DNA of 64,000 bases. It comes from Crossaster papposus (taxonomy: Eukaryota; Echinodermata; Asteroidea; Velatida; Solasteridae). The stretch lies in assembly GCA_037893245.1 (NCBI GenBank), contig JBAIAA010000318.1:992001-1056000 (forward strand), written 5' to 3'. Of this stretch, positions 1-14,200 are shown one piece after another. Each line of letters begins with the position of its first letter. Positions within the stretch are counted from its first letter, which is position 1. Made by a program: the position numbers and the translations under genes. A model generated the notes under the pieces. The model made no database searches and was not told where the DNA came from. It saw only the letters and a program-made list of their open reading frames with translations.

Positions 1-390
1 TCAGATCTGAAAATAAAGATATCAGAGAAACCAACATTTCATAAAATAAATAAACCATTTGTTGATAGAAAAAATTGTCTCTGATATTAAATAGCCCTGT
101 ATGGGAAAAGGTATTTTTGCAGAGTGGGTCACATATTTGTAGTGGCGGATATCGGGTGGAGGGGGTACGGGATTGCACAGTAGCCCCGCCCCCACTAGGT
201 GGGTTTCTGAAGAAGATTTGGGTAGATTGACGCATACGCGTATTACCCGTGATAAATTTCTTTAATATTCTTGCAAAAGTATACGCAAAACAACTAATTC
301 TAAGTAAACTTGCACCAGCGGAAATGACAAATTTACCACACGGAATAACACACAACGCTACTTTTGCCGCCTTCTACGCCAGGGTGACTT

Positions 391-470
391 TGCAATTACT
401 TGGACCTAGATCTCGCGATATTGGATTCGCTCTATTGCGTATGTATGACACTACTTTGCAAAATTGCCGG
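391..470 (+). CDS. Possible upstream GAIN-domain exon of the adhesion GPCR (tentative)
   Basis: An open stretch after an AG at about 390 reads VTLQLLGPRSRDIGFALLRM followed by YDTTLQ. The IGFALLR...TTL pattern resembles the GAIN-domain strand usually written as FVLY...LF just before the part found in the exon at 2175. The ends are not resolved. GTATGT donors occur, but the phase they give does not match the next exon. It may be chance similarity. Confidence 0.25.
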
Positions 471-546
471 GTTTACCGCATGGGCGATTTTAATATAGCA
501 AAACTCAAGGGTGATGTGTTATAGATGATGTGCATCTGTTTACATC

Positions 547-722
547 TGTATTCAAATGTGCCCGTCAATATGCGCACGAATCATGTTTTACATAAATTTG
601 GTTAAGAGATGACATAAGAGGTCACATAATTCAAAGGCGATCTGACCTGCGACGTCAGTCTTAAAGCACATTTTATGTAAAACATGATGGGTGCGCATCA
701 CTGCCGGGCACATTTGAATACA
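547..722. mobile_element. Small TIR element
   Basis: The arms TGTATTCAAATGTGCCCG and CGGGCACATTTGAATACA are about 50 bp each and include ATGTTTTACATAAA and its partner. Non-coding. Confidence 0.65.
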
Positions 723-1649
723 TCGTCTATACAGTGTTGTATTACATTGAATGGTGACTTCAATTCTTGTTTTAAGGGCCGGTGAGGGTGCTTGTTGTGT
801 ACCAGGGGCTTGCGAGTGAGACGGAGAGCACGGCTTCAGTGGAAACCACCACGAGGTAAAGGCAATTAAAACGACAAGGCAGGCAGATTACAATATTTTA
901 GTGGATCGAGAGAAGAGTGATATGAGAGCTCCCCCCCCCCCCCCTCCCATCCCCGTGCCCAGTTTGCTATTTGTTTCCAAACGGTTGTGGTTTCCCATCT
1001 TCTGATTGGTTAATTACATGCAGATCTAATTAATACCTTGTTCTCCACGACACAAACCCAATTACTGTGTTCGATTACTTTCCCCGCGCTTACTCGGATA
1101 AGCGCGACACTGTTCGATTTGACGCTCGTGTGGCTTATCGCGCTTACTCGAGCCTGGCCCTAGTAACCAGTTACTTGGGGAAGTATCCCTATAATACATG
1201 CTATGCTAATACATGGCTACCACGTCCAGCGATGCGCAAGCCGTGGTAAATTACACAATGAATTTGTTGTATCGAAATTAGTCTGGGCGATGCGGTGACA
1301 TTAATCTATTTTGAGAGTTTTTAAGGAAGGAAAATACATGTAATATCACTCTTGCATGTGGCCGAATGTAGTTGGGTGCCAGTTCTTGTTGTCGGTAACG
1401 ATATACACACAAAAATCAATACATAAAGAAACAAAACACGTTTAGAATGTACATTGTATTTGTGATTTTGTGTATCTTCATTAAATTACCAATATTTTGT
1501 GTAATCAATAATAAATGAGTATTCTTCATTTTTGCAGCGTAGGGCCTCCCATAATTTGTTTAACCGATGGTGGTTGGCAATGTGCCAACCAGCCATTTAT
1601 AACAACAAATATTATATGGTTTAAGTCATTTAGAGCATGTGTACTTTAA

Positions 1650-2050
1650 CTTAAACATAACGCACAAAGTAAGCCAATTGGGTATTCCAACCGCACATGA
1701 CTTTGTGTACAACACGATTCGACGGTTTTTCTCTCCCTACAAAAGTGGCAGATAAATGCACGCATGCTATGGGGGACGTGGCAACGGAATCTGCATTCTG
1801 TGAAATGTTGTGTGCAATCGAAAAGACAATGGGAACTTTTGTTCTTACACACATTTTGGACATGCAAAACGACTGGAAATACTTCACTGTCCAAACGGTT
1901 TTGATTTTTAAATGTTACTTCCGAACACGACGATCTCTGAAAATGTTCTGATACCCGCTATGATTTTGCACAAGTTACGATGAAATGTTTATCTCGAAAA
2001 AAAAAAAAATCGTCAAATCTTTATGTGCACATGCGCAGTTAAAATACCGA
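1650..2050. repeat. Diverged relative of the promoter-side block
   Basis: Shares TATTCCAACCGCACATG-like, GATAAATGCAC, GCAATCGAAAAGAC and CTTTATGTGCACATGCGCAG stretches with 41,940-42,180 and the copies at 53.4 and 58.2 kb. Upstream of the GPCR GAIN exon. Confidence 0.6.
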
Positions 2051-2174
2051 TCTGGCTTATTGAAAAAGGTCGGTGTGTTTGCTGCCACCAAGCGTCTCAA
2101 ATGACTTTTGATGCCCGCAGTCTTTGCTCCGAGTCGCTATTGTCCAGTTATCGAGACGTTTCTTTTCTCACCAG

Positions 2175-2286
2175 CTCTCGGTTCGAGGAAGTTGCAAAAG
2201 TCAACAGTGGCATCTTGTCATGTAGTGTGCTATCCGGAGGCCAGTCACTTGAAGTTGGGCTAGAATTCTCTCTGCAACATAAAATG
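2175..2286 (+). CDS. aGPCR exon: C-terminal part of GAIN domain
   Basis: Preceded by a good pyrimidine tract (TTTCTTTTCTCACCAG) and followed by GTAATT. It reads SRFEEVAKVNSGILSCSVLS followed by GGQSLEVGLEFSLQHKM. This matches the GAIN pattern of a VxSxVLSxSV strand followed by a PVxFxFxH strand that leads into the GPS. It ends in phase 0 and joins the GPS exon. An acceptor further upstream (about 2117) is possible, so the start is less certain than the end. Confidence 0.65.
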
Positions 2287-5200
2287 GTAATTGGTACTCT
2301 CAGCTGGTCTTCGGAACCAATATGGCACTTTGGCGTGGCCTATAAAGGTTGTATAAAAACAAATTTAAAAAATAATGAGTAATAGTAGGTCTGTGTTAGT
2401 AAAATCGTGAACTTACATTTTTCAAAACTCCCCTTTTCAAGGAAGACACTTAATACTAACCGATGTAGCGGTTCGCGATGTTTTTTTCTTCAGGAGCTGG
2501 GTAATGTGTGAATGTATATTCATGAGAAAGAGCAATGGCAACTCATATACATTATTAAATGAACTATACAGAATTATTAAGAACGACTTCCTCAACCAAC
2601 TCGTCAATAGCATAGTTGGTAGAGAGGAGAACCATGGATCGAAAGATCTGTGGTTCGAAACCGACTATCGTTAACGTTTGTCTTTTTCTTCGACAAATTT
2701 TCTCATGGGTTATTTTGACCATAGAACAAGGTTCAAGGACAAACCGGGTTAGGTACATAAGTGCCTTGAAAGGTACAACAAGAACCGCTACACTGTTTAG
2801 TTTTTCGTGACTTCCCTTTTTCAAGTGTCGTGTTTTTTTCTCGACTTGCATGCACCCTGCAGTTCCTACTTATTTAAAGGTAAATAATGCTTCTAGGCAT
2901 CTAGCATAATTATATTTTGCTTGTATTCTGGTTTAACACCAAGTTAAGATGAAACAGAGCAATTTGTAAACGTCGGGAAATGTTACGGTCAGGGAACATC
3001 CCAGTAAGGTATTTCATAATAATTTGGTAGTTTGTTTATGTTTTCAAATGTTGTATAGTCTCCTTAACACGAAAACATCAAATGCAAAGCTGGTGAACCA
3101 TTCTTTAGATACAAGAATACTGATAGTATTGTTCCTGTTCGCAATGTTACCATAGTACTGATAGATACTTTTTTCTCGGATTGCCTTTTTTGAACTCCAG
3201 GTATAGCGCCACGAGTGGCGACAATTTTGAGCGGCAATAACATTTTGGCCAAATTTTGTTGATGGGCAGTAACTAACTTATTAGTGTAAAGCTTTAGTTA
3301 TTTATGTGTTCTTCATAGTTGATACAGATTCGTTTGGTTTTATTCAATTATCTTGTGCCGGTTTCTTGTTGCTTCCTTTTTCTAAAAATCTATTACACTT
3401 AATGAGCACTTGAGGGGACAAATTAACGTAAGTTTTTAGGTACTAAGGAGACAGTGACACCCTAACTGTCTATCTACCTCAACAAACGATAGTTGGAAGT
3501 TATTTTTGCTCTAGAACGACAGATTGGGGTCTAAATAGCATAAATCTCGAAGATCTTAGAGAAAGGGGTTAAGGTAAACAAGTTAGGACTTGTTTAAGTT
3601 TGTGTACATCCCTATAAGATTGTCTCCCTAAGTGTCGGCGTTTTTTATTATTATTATTATTATTATTTATTATTATTCATTATTATCGAGGTGGGAGGAA
3701 AACCCACGGAGTCATGCAGGGACTGAAAACCCAATCCACATTGGCCCAGGGTCACAGCGGTGGACGGCTAGGAAAGAGCCGCTACGCCAACCTGACATGA
3801 TGAAAAGAAATTTCATAAATACAAATCATTAATATTGTATATTATCTATAATTCCCCACAGGATGCTGCGGTTGGGCTTGAAGATAAGATTGCGACTCGC
3901 CAATGTAGCTTCTGGAATACAACGCTAAAGTAAGCTGCCGTTTATTGAATTGTATAAAACTTGTCTAGTCGTTGTATGATCATTTTTAACAATGGAAACC
4001 AGGGTTTGTATAAATCAATAAAAAAAACGACAACGGAGGGACCGGAGCCAGTCTATAGTGCGACATTCGAACCAGCATAAAACCGTGAGTCAATCTCATA
4101 CAATATGTAAGCACACAAATTTAGCTTAGCATGAAAATTCTTCTTCGGCAAAAACAGGGTTACAAATCAAATATTCATATAATGTTTATTGTTTGTGGCT
4201 GGTACTCAGTTGGGTTTTGCTTGGCATGAAAGATACATGGATTTTTTGGCTGGCAACCTGTTTTCACTTAACAAAACTGTTTGTGCTAAGCAATTATTTG
4301 TGCCTATACATGTTTTATGAAATTGGCTCCAGCTCATTAATGGTTCCTTATTGGTTCGTAATATCATGACGTCATATCTAGTTCGATCGGACAATAGAAA
4401 GCAAAGGATATGTTTATGTTTGTTGTGAATTATTAAGTGCAATATATGCAGTCACGGGTCTGTCGTGGTGGACAAATTCCTGAACACGCACAAAAGATCG
4501 AAATACGTACACAAATACAAACACAAGCTGCAACTATACATGCCAAATGATTTGATTTGTCCGACAAGATGATAATTTATTCCACAGGGAATGGTCAATC
4601 AATGGATGCCGTACTGTGGATGCAGATAGCACTACCGCCTCCGGCTCCACGAAGACGAATTGTTTCTGTGGTCACAATACCAGCTTCGCTGTACTTCTGC
4701 AAGTCACGGAGCGTCCCATTAATCCAACACAGGTAGGTACGGTGGAGGGAAACTAGCTTAATAAAACACATGCGCAAACGGTTGTAGCGTGCGAAATAGC
4801 CAGTGAGATAATCATTTTGCTCATGCACAAACGGGGTATTGCGCATGCACAAACAATTTAACTATTGAATAAAAACTGCGTACCTTTTACCATCGCAATG
4901 GAATACTATAGAGACGATTGGTAGCTGCAATTACACCAGTCCTTTTTGTAAAGCTTATACGCAAGTGCTCAAAGTTGGTGTGATATGCCTACCGGCAGTT
5001 TTGTACCGACTCAACCAAAAAGAAAAGAAAAAAAAAGAAAGAGAAATACCGTGGTCGATTCCCCTGCGCTTACTTCCTTAAGCGCGACAACGTTCGATTT
5101 AAGATCGTTCGTTTACTATTACTCTTACATCGAACACGCTAAAGGTGAGAATAGGACTAGTGAGTTTGCTGCCACCAAGCGTCTCAAAAGTCTCGCATAT

Positions 5201-8200
5201 TAAACAAAACAATGACCTAGCCGGCCAGCGTGTTTTGTTTGCACCACAGCGAAGGGTTTCTTGAAAGGAGACCAAAGTACTGATTATACAGTGCTTAATG
5301 TTCTCGGTGTCCTTTCCCTTTAATTACAATTGTCCCATATAATTTGGACTTAGAAAAGTAGGTTCTTGTGGATTGTTATTTTGTTGTTGTTTTCTAGAGC
5401 TCTTCGTAGTCTACTTTCAAGGGCGCATTAGGCGATATTTCTAGAAGAAACCTTTAACTTTAAAAAAAAGACACCCTCCCCCCCCCCCCCCAAAAAAAAA
5501 AAAAAATATTGTTTTAATAAACAAAACATTATGTAATACTCTTATTACATTTAAAATGAATTCTGTACATCCTTTTTCAGGGCAACGATCACGCCTTGAA
5601 TGTGTTGAGCCTCGTCTTAGGAATTGTCTCGATTATCTGCCTCGCGTTGACGTTGATACTCTACGCTTACCTAAGGTCAGATTGTAATGATTTCTTATCT
5701 TAACTTTCCTTTTCCTGCTCCTGGTAAAACCATTCTGGGTCCAAGTTGTCACGCGAGGCCGGCGATGGCCTGTGTGTATGAGCGTTTGTGGCTAACCTAA
5801 CTGTCTTTACACGAGTCGATCCGGGTGAGCTACGGATACACTCTTCGATAGCGACGTTATACATGCGTGCGCATCCGCATCACATACATGATACAATTCC
5901 TTGTTCTTGCGTGAAATGTGGTTACCATTAGCACATATTTTTCTGATATAGATTGTTTAGATTCTATAATTCGCGGTACACACTACTTAACAGACCCGAG
6001 TGAACTTAATAGTTTGACATTTGAAATCGCAGCACAGAATCTCACCAACGCTGGAGTTCTGCTCACCCGATATTGAATCGTGCTCGGGTTGGGTATCACT
6101 GCGAAAGGCGTTGATAATTGTACAATAAAGGTTGCTAAAGATATACCATTTGTCAGTTGTGCATTTGTATCGTTTGAAGCAGCAAACATTCTCAAACTCT
6201 AAAGAATGGTGCTTGACAACTATTCTGTTGAAGTCTTAGCTTGTGAATGCAGTATATTCCGAGACAAATAATAACATTATAAGATTTCGATTTTGAACCA
6301 ACTACTATCACAAAAACGCGTCTCTGAGACGCATTTTTGGACTTCTTTGATTATTTTCTTCAAAATGAAAGCAAGCCACAAGAAATAATTTCACAGGGAG
6401 TTTTCAATATCTTTCCATCAAGTCAGTTTTAACAATAATTTGGTTGGGCACATTTTGGGTAGATGCAAAAGGTATACTATCCCTTTAAAGTACATATACT
6501 ATCCCTTTAAAGTACATATACCACCATCTGTAGGTTTAGAATGAGCAATTTACCTATTAACTCCTATAAACTGTTTGGGTTTGTTTTATACTCGGACAGG
6601 CTGTTCAAGTTTCTTCAGATCAAGGTCCACGCTAATCTAGTCGCATCTCTGCTGATGGCGCAGCTCCTGTTTCTAACCGGGATCAATGCCACCGAGAACC
6701 TGGTCAGTTTAACTTTCATCGTTTTTTTCTTCTTTCTGATTGGTTAATCATAATATTATATATGTTTAAACGGCCCATTGAACATGGACCAGTCAGTTTT
6801 AAAGGCATTTCCAGTTAAATTTGGTTTAATCTGGTGCCTGACCCTTTTATTTGTACATATGAAGCAAGATATAAAACAAAGGTACCCCCCCCCCTTATTT
6901 TGTGTTGGTCCTTATATTCCTGGAATTCCGGGAATTCTTGTATAGTTATAATTATAGGGGGGTCGTTAGGTGTAGCAGTCGTTTGTAGTGTGTATACGGT
7001 TTAGCGACAACAAAGGGGTTGTTTTGGCAAAAGTTTCACGTAAAACTAGCAACGAGTCCATTATATGGGTAATTTCAGTCAATTTAATAGATTTGGCAGC
7101 CAAATCGATGATGACGAATCACCCATTTTCGCAACGGAATTTGGATGCACCTTTTAGATCAACATTCGATTAACTAAATAGATTGTTCAATTTTTAATCT
7201 AAATGCATAGGCCTACAACCACATTTTGAAACGATTGAATTTTAAACAATGAGGCATTCAGATTTTTTTTTTAAATTGGGTCATTCGAATTTGCTCGAGT
7301 TTACAGTTGCGCCAGTTTGACCATTCGAATTCACTATAAGGCTGTAGCATTCATGGAGTATAATTAAGCAGAGGAATTCGAAAACGGTTCAGTTTTTTAT
7401 AATTATACAGTTAATTAGTACAGTTTATACAAATTGATTAAGTAAATTAATGAGAACCTTTCTCACAAAATTTTGCCAAATTGATGACTTTCCCCGCTTT
7501 TTTACATATCAAAAATAAAAATCAGTTAGATACAAGAAGCATGGAAAATAGAGATATAACATAAACCCAGATATCAATTAAATACAGAAGATAAGGGAGC
7601 AAAAGGTAACAAGTAAACCATACACAAACTATGTGTATAAGTGATAAAAGGCGGGGAAATGATTACCTGAGTTTAATGTTGCCGAAGTTTATTGTTTGTA
7701 TGTCGACTTTCACACAACATGTATAAGTACAACATGTTTAACCTTTTGGGGTTAAAGACAGATACTTCAAAACTAAACAAACTAGACTAAAATTAAACTT
7801 GTGAAATGTTTAAACAAGTTCTAAACTTCGCATCTTGCCCAAGTCGTTTCCCTTTATTTTGGATGCAGAAAGGGCTTAAATAGAATGAGCGAAAATGAAA
7901 ACAAAAATACAAATCTTATGCAAATAAGCCTTTATTACCAAACCGACTGCTATATTGAATGACCATTTAAACTGAATGCCAACTGAACGAGTAAATCATA
8001 AATATGTCAGGTGTGTAAGCGCATTTTAACGTCGAAAATATAGTAATACGAACCACGGGAACGACAGCAGAGAGCTAATTCGCTTCAAATTGGCCACTAT
8101 CAAGAAGAATTCGAGCGATTCACAATACCTAGAAGCTGCCGTTGGAGGCGCAAATCCTGCTATACCCGCAGTGCATCTTGGGGAAAAGTCGGCATCAGTT

Positions 8201-11200
8201 TGAAAAACTGTATTCATTTTGCATGAACTCATTAGTTTTTACGTCTTTTTGGACGCGCACGATTAAAGCTTCAATTTTGTTCTGCAAATAACAATGTTTT
8301 AATCAACGACGCTTCCGGATACATTTATGTTTGTGTTGTACCACGCGTGAACAATGAAGAATAGATATTTCACTACAGTATGATATACGGAAGAAGTCGA
8401 CCGTAAAGTTTAAAAGTGGCTCTTTTGAGTCAAACGCTTGGTGGCGCACTGCATTGTGAATCGCCCGAATTGAAACTCTATTTTTGAAAAATAATGGCCG
8501 GGAAAACCCATATTAATACATGCAGTCGCAATGCGAGCTGCATGTAACACATTTCACTCCATATCGAGGAACAGGTGGAACGCCTGCGCCAATCTCTATA
8601 AGGGCACGTCCATGAGGCACATACCATTAAAATAGCTGAAGGGCTGTTCCTCAAAACACGAGGTAACATTGATGAGCAAAATCCTTGAAATATTGTACAT
8701 TTTCGACTTGTTTTTACTTTTTTACCGAAATGTATTTATGAATGGGAACAATGTGGTTGGCCGATATTAAACAAGTATATTTTACAACCAGTTCATGTGC
8801 CTAAACATTGTTAATGCCCTCATGGCCTTCGGCGTTGGCATTATTAACGCGTTCATCATGCCCCTTTGGCCGGTTATTTAAACTTAATAAATACCTAGGA
8901 GAGTTGCTGGCTTCTGATTGGTCGAGACTCGATCACGTGGAGTGGATTATCAGGTAGTAATATCATGGGTTTCAAGAATAAGCGAATAAATGTTCCCTGA
9001 ACCAGCATTAACCAAGCATCATGTAAGCCCATGATTGGCCGAATGCAACAGTTCTACGGTAACTTGTAACAAGGACGCATCAAATCTTGATACTGCGCGC
9101 TAAAATGTACGCGTAGAACGTTTGTATCTATACGCGCGGCATTTTTCAAAATGCGCGTGTCGTCTGCTAACGCTAGCGCGTTGCTATACACGGTGGGCAT
9201 CAGTGGTCAGCTAGTCTGGTCCCAATGTATGGGTTATAATAACAACACATATTGAAGAGACAGGGTACCATGAATAAGCTAAAACATGGCCCCTGAACAT
9301 GAACACAAAACGCTGGAAATATCGCCGAAAAAAAAGTCACAAGATTTGGATCATTTTGACCATTTTTCTCGTTTAACCAGTTCGCGCCGGATGACGTATA
9401 TAAACGCAAATATTTCCCCAGATTCAAAACGGATGACGCATAAACACGCCAAGTTCAAGTTCGGAAATGTATGTCAGCAGCGGGCAAGGCCAGAAATGCG
9501 TGGGTGTGCTTCCCGGCACTATCAGCCTGAACACGCTTCGGATTGAGTTTCGTTAAAAATAATCCCGCCCGTGGGCTCGGCGATGTTAAAATAATCCCGG
9601 CGCGAACTGGTTAAAAGGTATTTATTAAAGGTAATAACAGTGCGAGGACCCGCTTATTACTGCGTGATAATGACCGGGGGATGACCGCTGGTAATGGACC
9701 TCGCCTTAGGCTCGATCCATTACCAGCGGTCATCCCCCAACCCGGTCATTATCACGCAGTAATAACCGGGTCCTCGCACTGTTATTACCTTAAAAAAAAC
9801 CGGCTAAATTCACTTCATGGCCTGATGAGAAATACATTATGTGAGGACGCTATACGATATAATTTGTCGATTTCAGACGGCTTAAATAACGTCTACGTGA
9901 GTCCATGTAGCAACAATTCCCAGGCTTTTTTTGCTTATTTTGTGAATCAAATTTTCTTTTGTTTCAGGCTGTCTGCCGAATAATCACCGTCCTGATGCAG
10001 CTGTTTTTCAGCGCGGCTTTCAGCTGGATGCTGATTGAGGGCGGGCTTCTGTTTCAGAGGGCTACCATGGTCTCCAGGCAACCACCTAAGATGTTAATCT
10101 TGATGCTGATTGGCTGGGGTAAGTAGGCCCCGGGCAGTAGTAATAATGATAATATAGTAATGTGCATTTATAAATCACACCTATCCGCCGATAACGACGC
10201 TCGCGACGCAATACAATTATTACCCTGTTCATCAGGCCCTGGGTCACATAGCAGCTGATGTCAGCGCTCAATTCGGATGTCAGACAAGTCGACCGTTGAG
10301 ACAACTCGACTCTTTCCATTTATCTTTCCATTTATCGTACATACGGTCGAGTTGTCACAACGGGCGAGTTGTCTCAACGGTCGACTTGTCCCGAGTCGAG
10401 TTGTCTCAACGGTCGACTTGTCTGACCCCCCTCAATTCGACCTCGAAGGTACCCCTTATACTTCTGGACCTGGGTGGAGAGAGGCATCTGTAGTTAAGTG
10501 TCTCGCCCAAGGGCACAAACACCATGTTCCTGGCAGAATTCGAACCCAATCGCCATTTTTCTTCATATTTATTGCATTATTCCCTTTGGTTGTCACTATC
10601 CTTTAGGTGTTCCGTTACTTCTAACTATACTATCATTCGCGGTTGGCTATCATCAATACGGAATTTATGGGTATGTACTTTTTCCTCTTTTATTTTCTGC
10701 TCTGAAATTTGAGCTATACGGCTTCTTTTCTTTCTATTTCACAAAGATTACATTTTCTTTACAAACAACACTATTAGGCCTATACCATTAACAAACACAC
10801 ATCAGCATAACATTTTTTTTAATATATAGGCGAACAAGAAGGAGATAATTTGAGTAGAATTCACTTAGAAAAAAGGTACAAGTTTACAATTAAACATATA
10901 CATGACAAATTCACCAACTCTAGACTAACAAAGAGACTGGGCATGATACTAATTGATAGTAAAGACTGATAGGAAGCATTTAGATATGGGACCAGGCGCG
11001 GTTAAAAAGTACATTCTGGAAAATACATATACTGGATCTGCAAAAGTTATAAGTTGACGTCAATTGCGAAGGGTCTAGCCCTTTAAGTGCACTTTATTTT
11101 GATATATAAATTGCAGACTTTGCTGGCTGTCTGCACGCCACGGTCAGATCTGGGCATTCTTCACGCTGGTCATTGTTGTTATTTTGGTAAGTGATCCAAA

Positions 11201-14200
11201 TGGAACTTTGAGTAAGGGAGCAAGAGTATCTTTTTGCGTACTCGGAAAACAACATATAGTGATGGTTTTGAAGCAGTATTCATATTCGCGTGAAACCGAA
11301 TGACTCGGTGACTAAATTGAACGTGTATTTGCCATAAGTGACCGAGAAAACGTACAGTATCACAACATTATTCCATGGATAAACGGTGTAACCCCATCCC
11401 CTCTATAGAACCCATACTGATATCGATTAAATATAGGTTTCGTATCGTTCATACTACTTCACGCCAATGCGAAGCAATTTTAACTTAAAATTAAAGTAAA
11501 CTTTATCTGCGAAGACTGGTTTATACTCGGCGCCAACACATTGGGAAGTCAAGTTGGCGTAGCGGTTCTTTCCTCGCCTCCCACCGCTGTGACCCAGGTT
11601 CGAATCCCGCCTGGGCCAATATGTGGATTGAGTTTTCAGTCCCTGCTTGATTCCGTAGGTTTTCTCCAGAATATTCTTCTGGGGTTTTTCTCCAACCTCT
11701 GAAAACTGTATTGTCTTATCTCTGTATGTTTCTTCAGGCTTACGAGCCACAGGACCTAGGGCGCGTTTGAGGGATCCTTGGTTTCATTATCAGAAAGAAT
11801 TAATAATTAATAATAACAACTAATAATTTCAATTCAGTTGTAGCGCGAATTTCAGAATCCATGAAATACGGACTTATTGGTGATATTGCGCGTGCCTAAG
11901 TGATTAGGAGAGTGACCGGCCACTCAATATTGGGTGTTGAATGAAATAAATACAAATATATAAATGAACTCACTTGTCAATTCAGACAATAATCCAACTT
12001 GAATGTTTTCACAACATAACACAAGATTACTATATGGCTTGGACATCACAGGTGAACGCTGTCGTGGTGGGTGTGGTGTTAAGAACATTCCTGTCATTGA
12101 AGATGAACAAGGACAAAGACAACGCCGACAGAATCAGGTAGTTTTCCTGTCGATTAGTTAGTAAAACGTCATATTAATGAGTACATTATCAACGTTTGTA
12201 TTGTGCGAGGGCTTAATAAACTCTTGGTGGCGCTCCGTTTTTTCCGTGTCTCCTGCCCTCTGTGTCTTCTTCAGGGTGCACTGCACTAATTGCATTGACA
12301 ATTTCTGCGCGATCTCCTTAGAATAAAATGTGCACCCACAACTTTTATTTTTTTTAAACAAAGTGGGATTGTGTAAACATAGGTCCCCTAGCCGAGGATC
12401 AACTTCTTGGTCTAGGGGCTTCCATCTAAACACAGACTTAATACAAAATTATGCTTGAAAATGGGTCCCATATTGCCAGAGAATGTAGAGGAACACCATT
12501 TGTAAAATGGCTGCAAGCAGGTTTGGGAAGTATCACTATTCCGGAGGTAAGTTTGTTTTGGTGTGAATATTAAACAATGTAAAATGGCTACCCAACCTAA
12601 AATTTATAAGAAATTGAAAGATGAAAAAACACCAGTGAAACCTCAGTGATGTCGGCTTGCATGTTATTTTGCTCAGAACTTTATGGATTTTACACTGTTT
12701 TCAATGGGGCTTTAATTACTGCAGTGCAACCTTCAGTCGTCGTGAACGAAAATAATTACTTTCTTTCTTGTCAATCCTCGTGGAGGTGCGAAGACATGTT
12801 ATTTTGATTTGTTTGGGTTTTGTTTTGTTTGGGTTTTGTTTGTTTTGCTATTTTTTTTGAGAGAGAAAGTTATATTAGTTGATTTATGGTTACCATTTAT
12901 AAAAAATGATTAATTTACGTTATTAGTTTTATGTGAATATACCTTTCAACGAATATTTCCTTGATTTGATTGTTATTATGGATGTAAATCAAGCCAGAAA
13001 ACATGTGACACCCAAGCACATCAAAATCTGGAATAAGTCGGAAAATGAAATATGATATGATACACGGTAAACAAGCAAATTCCATAGGCTTTCAAATGAT
13101 ACTCATCATTGGCTATGAGCTACATGCATTTTGTTGGGAATCATTTTATGAAATTTCCAATCTTACCATTAACATAATTATCTCCAAATGTCACTTTCTA
13201 ACGTATTCCTGATTTTGATGTGCTGGGTCACACATGTACCCTTTACCTCCTCCCTGTTCCCATATTGAACAATGATAAACATAAACCGTTTATACATCAA
13301 TGTATACATGTATATAAACTTATACATGTATATTCCCTGTCTCAGGGCCAGTTTCCGTGCGGTAATCGTCCTGGTGCCAACCTTGGGACTGTCGTGGATC
13401 TTCGGTCTTCTCGCGGAAACATCGCCGGTGTTTGAGTACCTCTTCGTCATCTTGAACTCTTCACAGGTAAGGGTTGGTCATGTGTTTGTTGCAGGCTAGT
13501 AAAATTATTAGCCTAAATACACATGCGTTGAACGCTTCACGCGTGTGATTTTGTCCGTCTTAAATTGTGATCTGATATTCCTCACCCTGTGGAGACCTGG
13601 ACACTATAGGGACAATAGGACTAAATACGTCTCCGTATGGTAATTTCTATATAGTTGAATCTTTCTCCACAAGTATTTCACGAAATATATATATTGATTT
13701 TTCTCGAAAAGTAGGGTTAGTGATTGTGTTAGGGTTATGTGGGTGCCTGTTCGTGTTTAATAGGGGTTAGTGTTTAGTGTGGCGTGCCAAGTGAGTGTCT
13801 GTGTTTGGGTTGGGGTTTATGTTATGGTTAGTATTTGGGTTAGAGTTCGTGTTTGGGTTAGAGTTCGTGTTTGGGTTAGAGTTAGGGTTAAGGTTAGGGT
13901 ATGATTTTATTTTGTCCATATTTCACCACAGCAAAGTAATTTTGGTTCAAGTTGGAGAAAACAATGCCGTCTCTAGATTACACGATTCAAGTCTCGGTTA
14001 TGTATATCCTTCTAGCTGATTCGTATATGTGGAAGTTGATCGTCGCAAGAACCAGTTTTTTTCCAAGTGACACATTATTGTAATTTACAATGGAAAGTTT
14101 ATCACCTGAAATGCATGAAATAATTTACTGTTGTTTTGCCTTCTGTTGTTTCCCAACTTGATTTGTTTCTTCTTTTATCACAGGGCATATTCGTATTCAT

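Larger units (their letters stand above)
6703..9967. other. GPCR intron between TM2 and TM3 exons
   Basis: 3.3 kb of A/T-rich sequence. It contains the TTAA MITE (9,377-9,610), the palindromic MITE (9,630-9,789) and a small hairpin near 8,815-8,865 (GTTAATGCC...GGCATTATTAAC). A short coiled-coil-like reading (IEEQVERLRQSL then stop) at about 8,560-8,600 is too small to call. Confidence 0.6.

Noticed and set aside
1067-1249. 60-codon open frame near the left edge
   Set aside because: It overlaps a dispersed repeat also seen at about 5,050-5,110 (CGCTTACT...AAGCGCGACA). No protein family, no splice context.
8560-8600. Coiled-coil-like reading IEEQVERLRQSL
   Set aside because: Followed at once by a stop, with no splice sites that fit the GPCR phases.
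9286-9546. Open frame shared with 31,351-31,569
   Set aside because: The shared protein string is just the translation of the identical 234-bp MITE.
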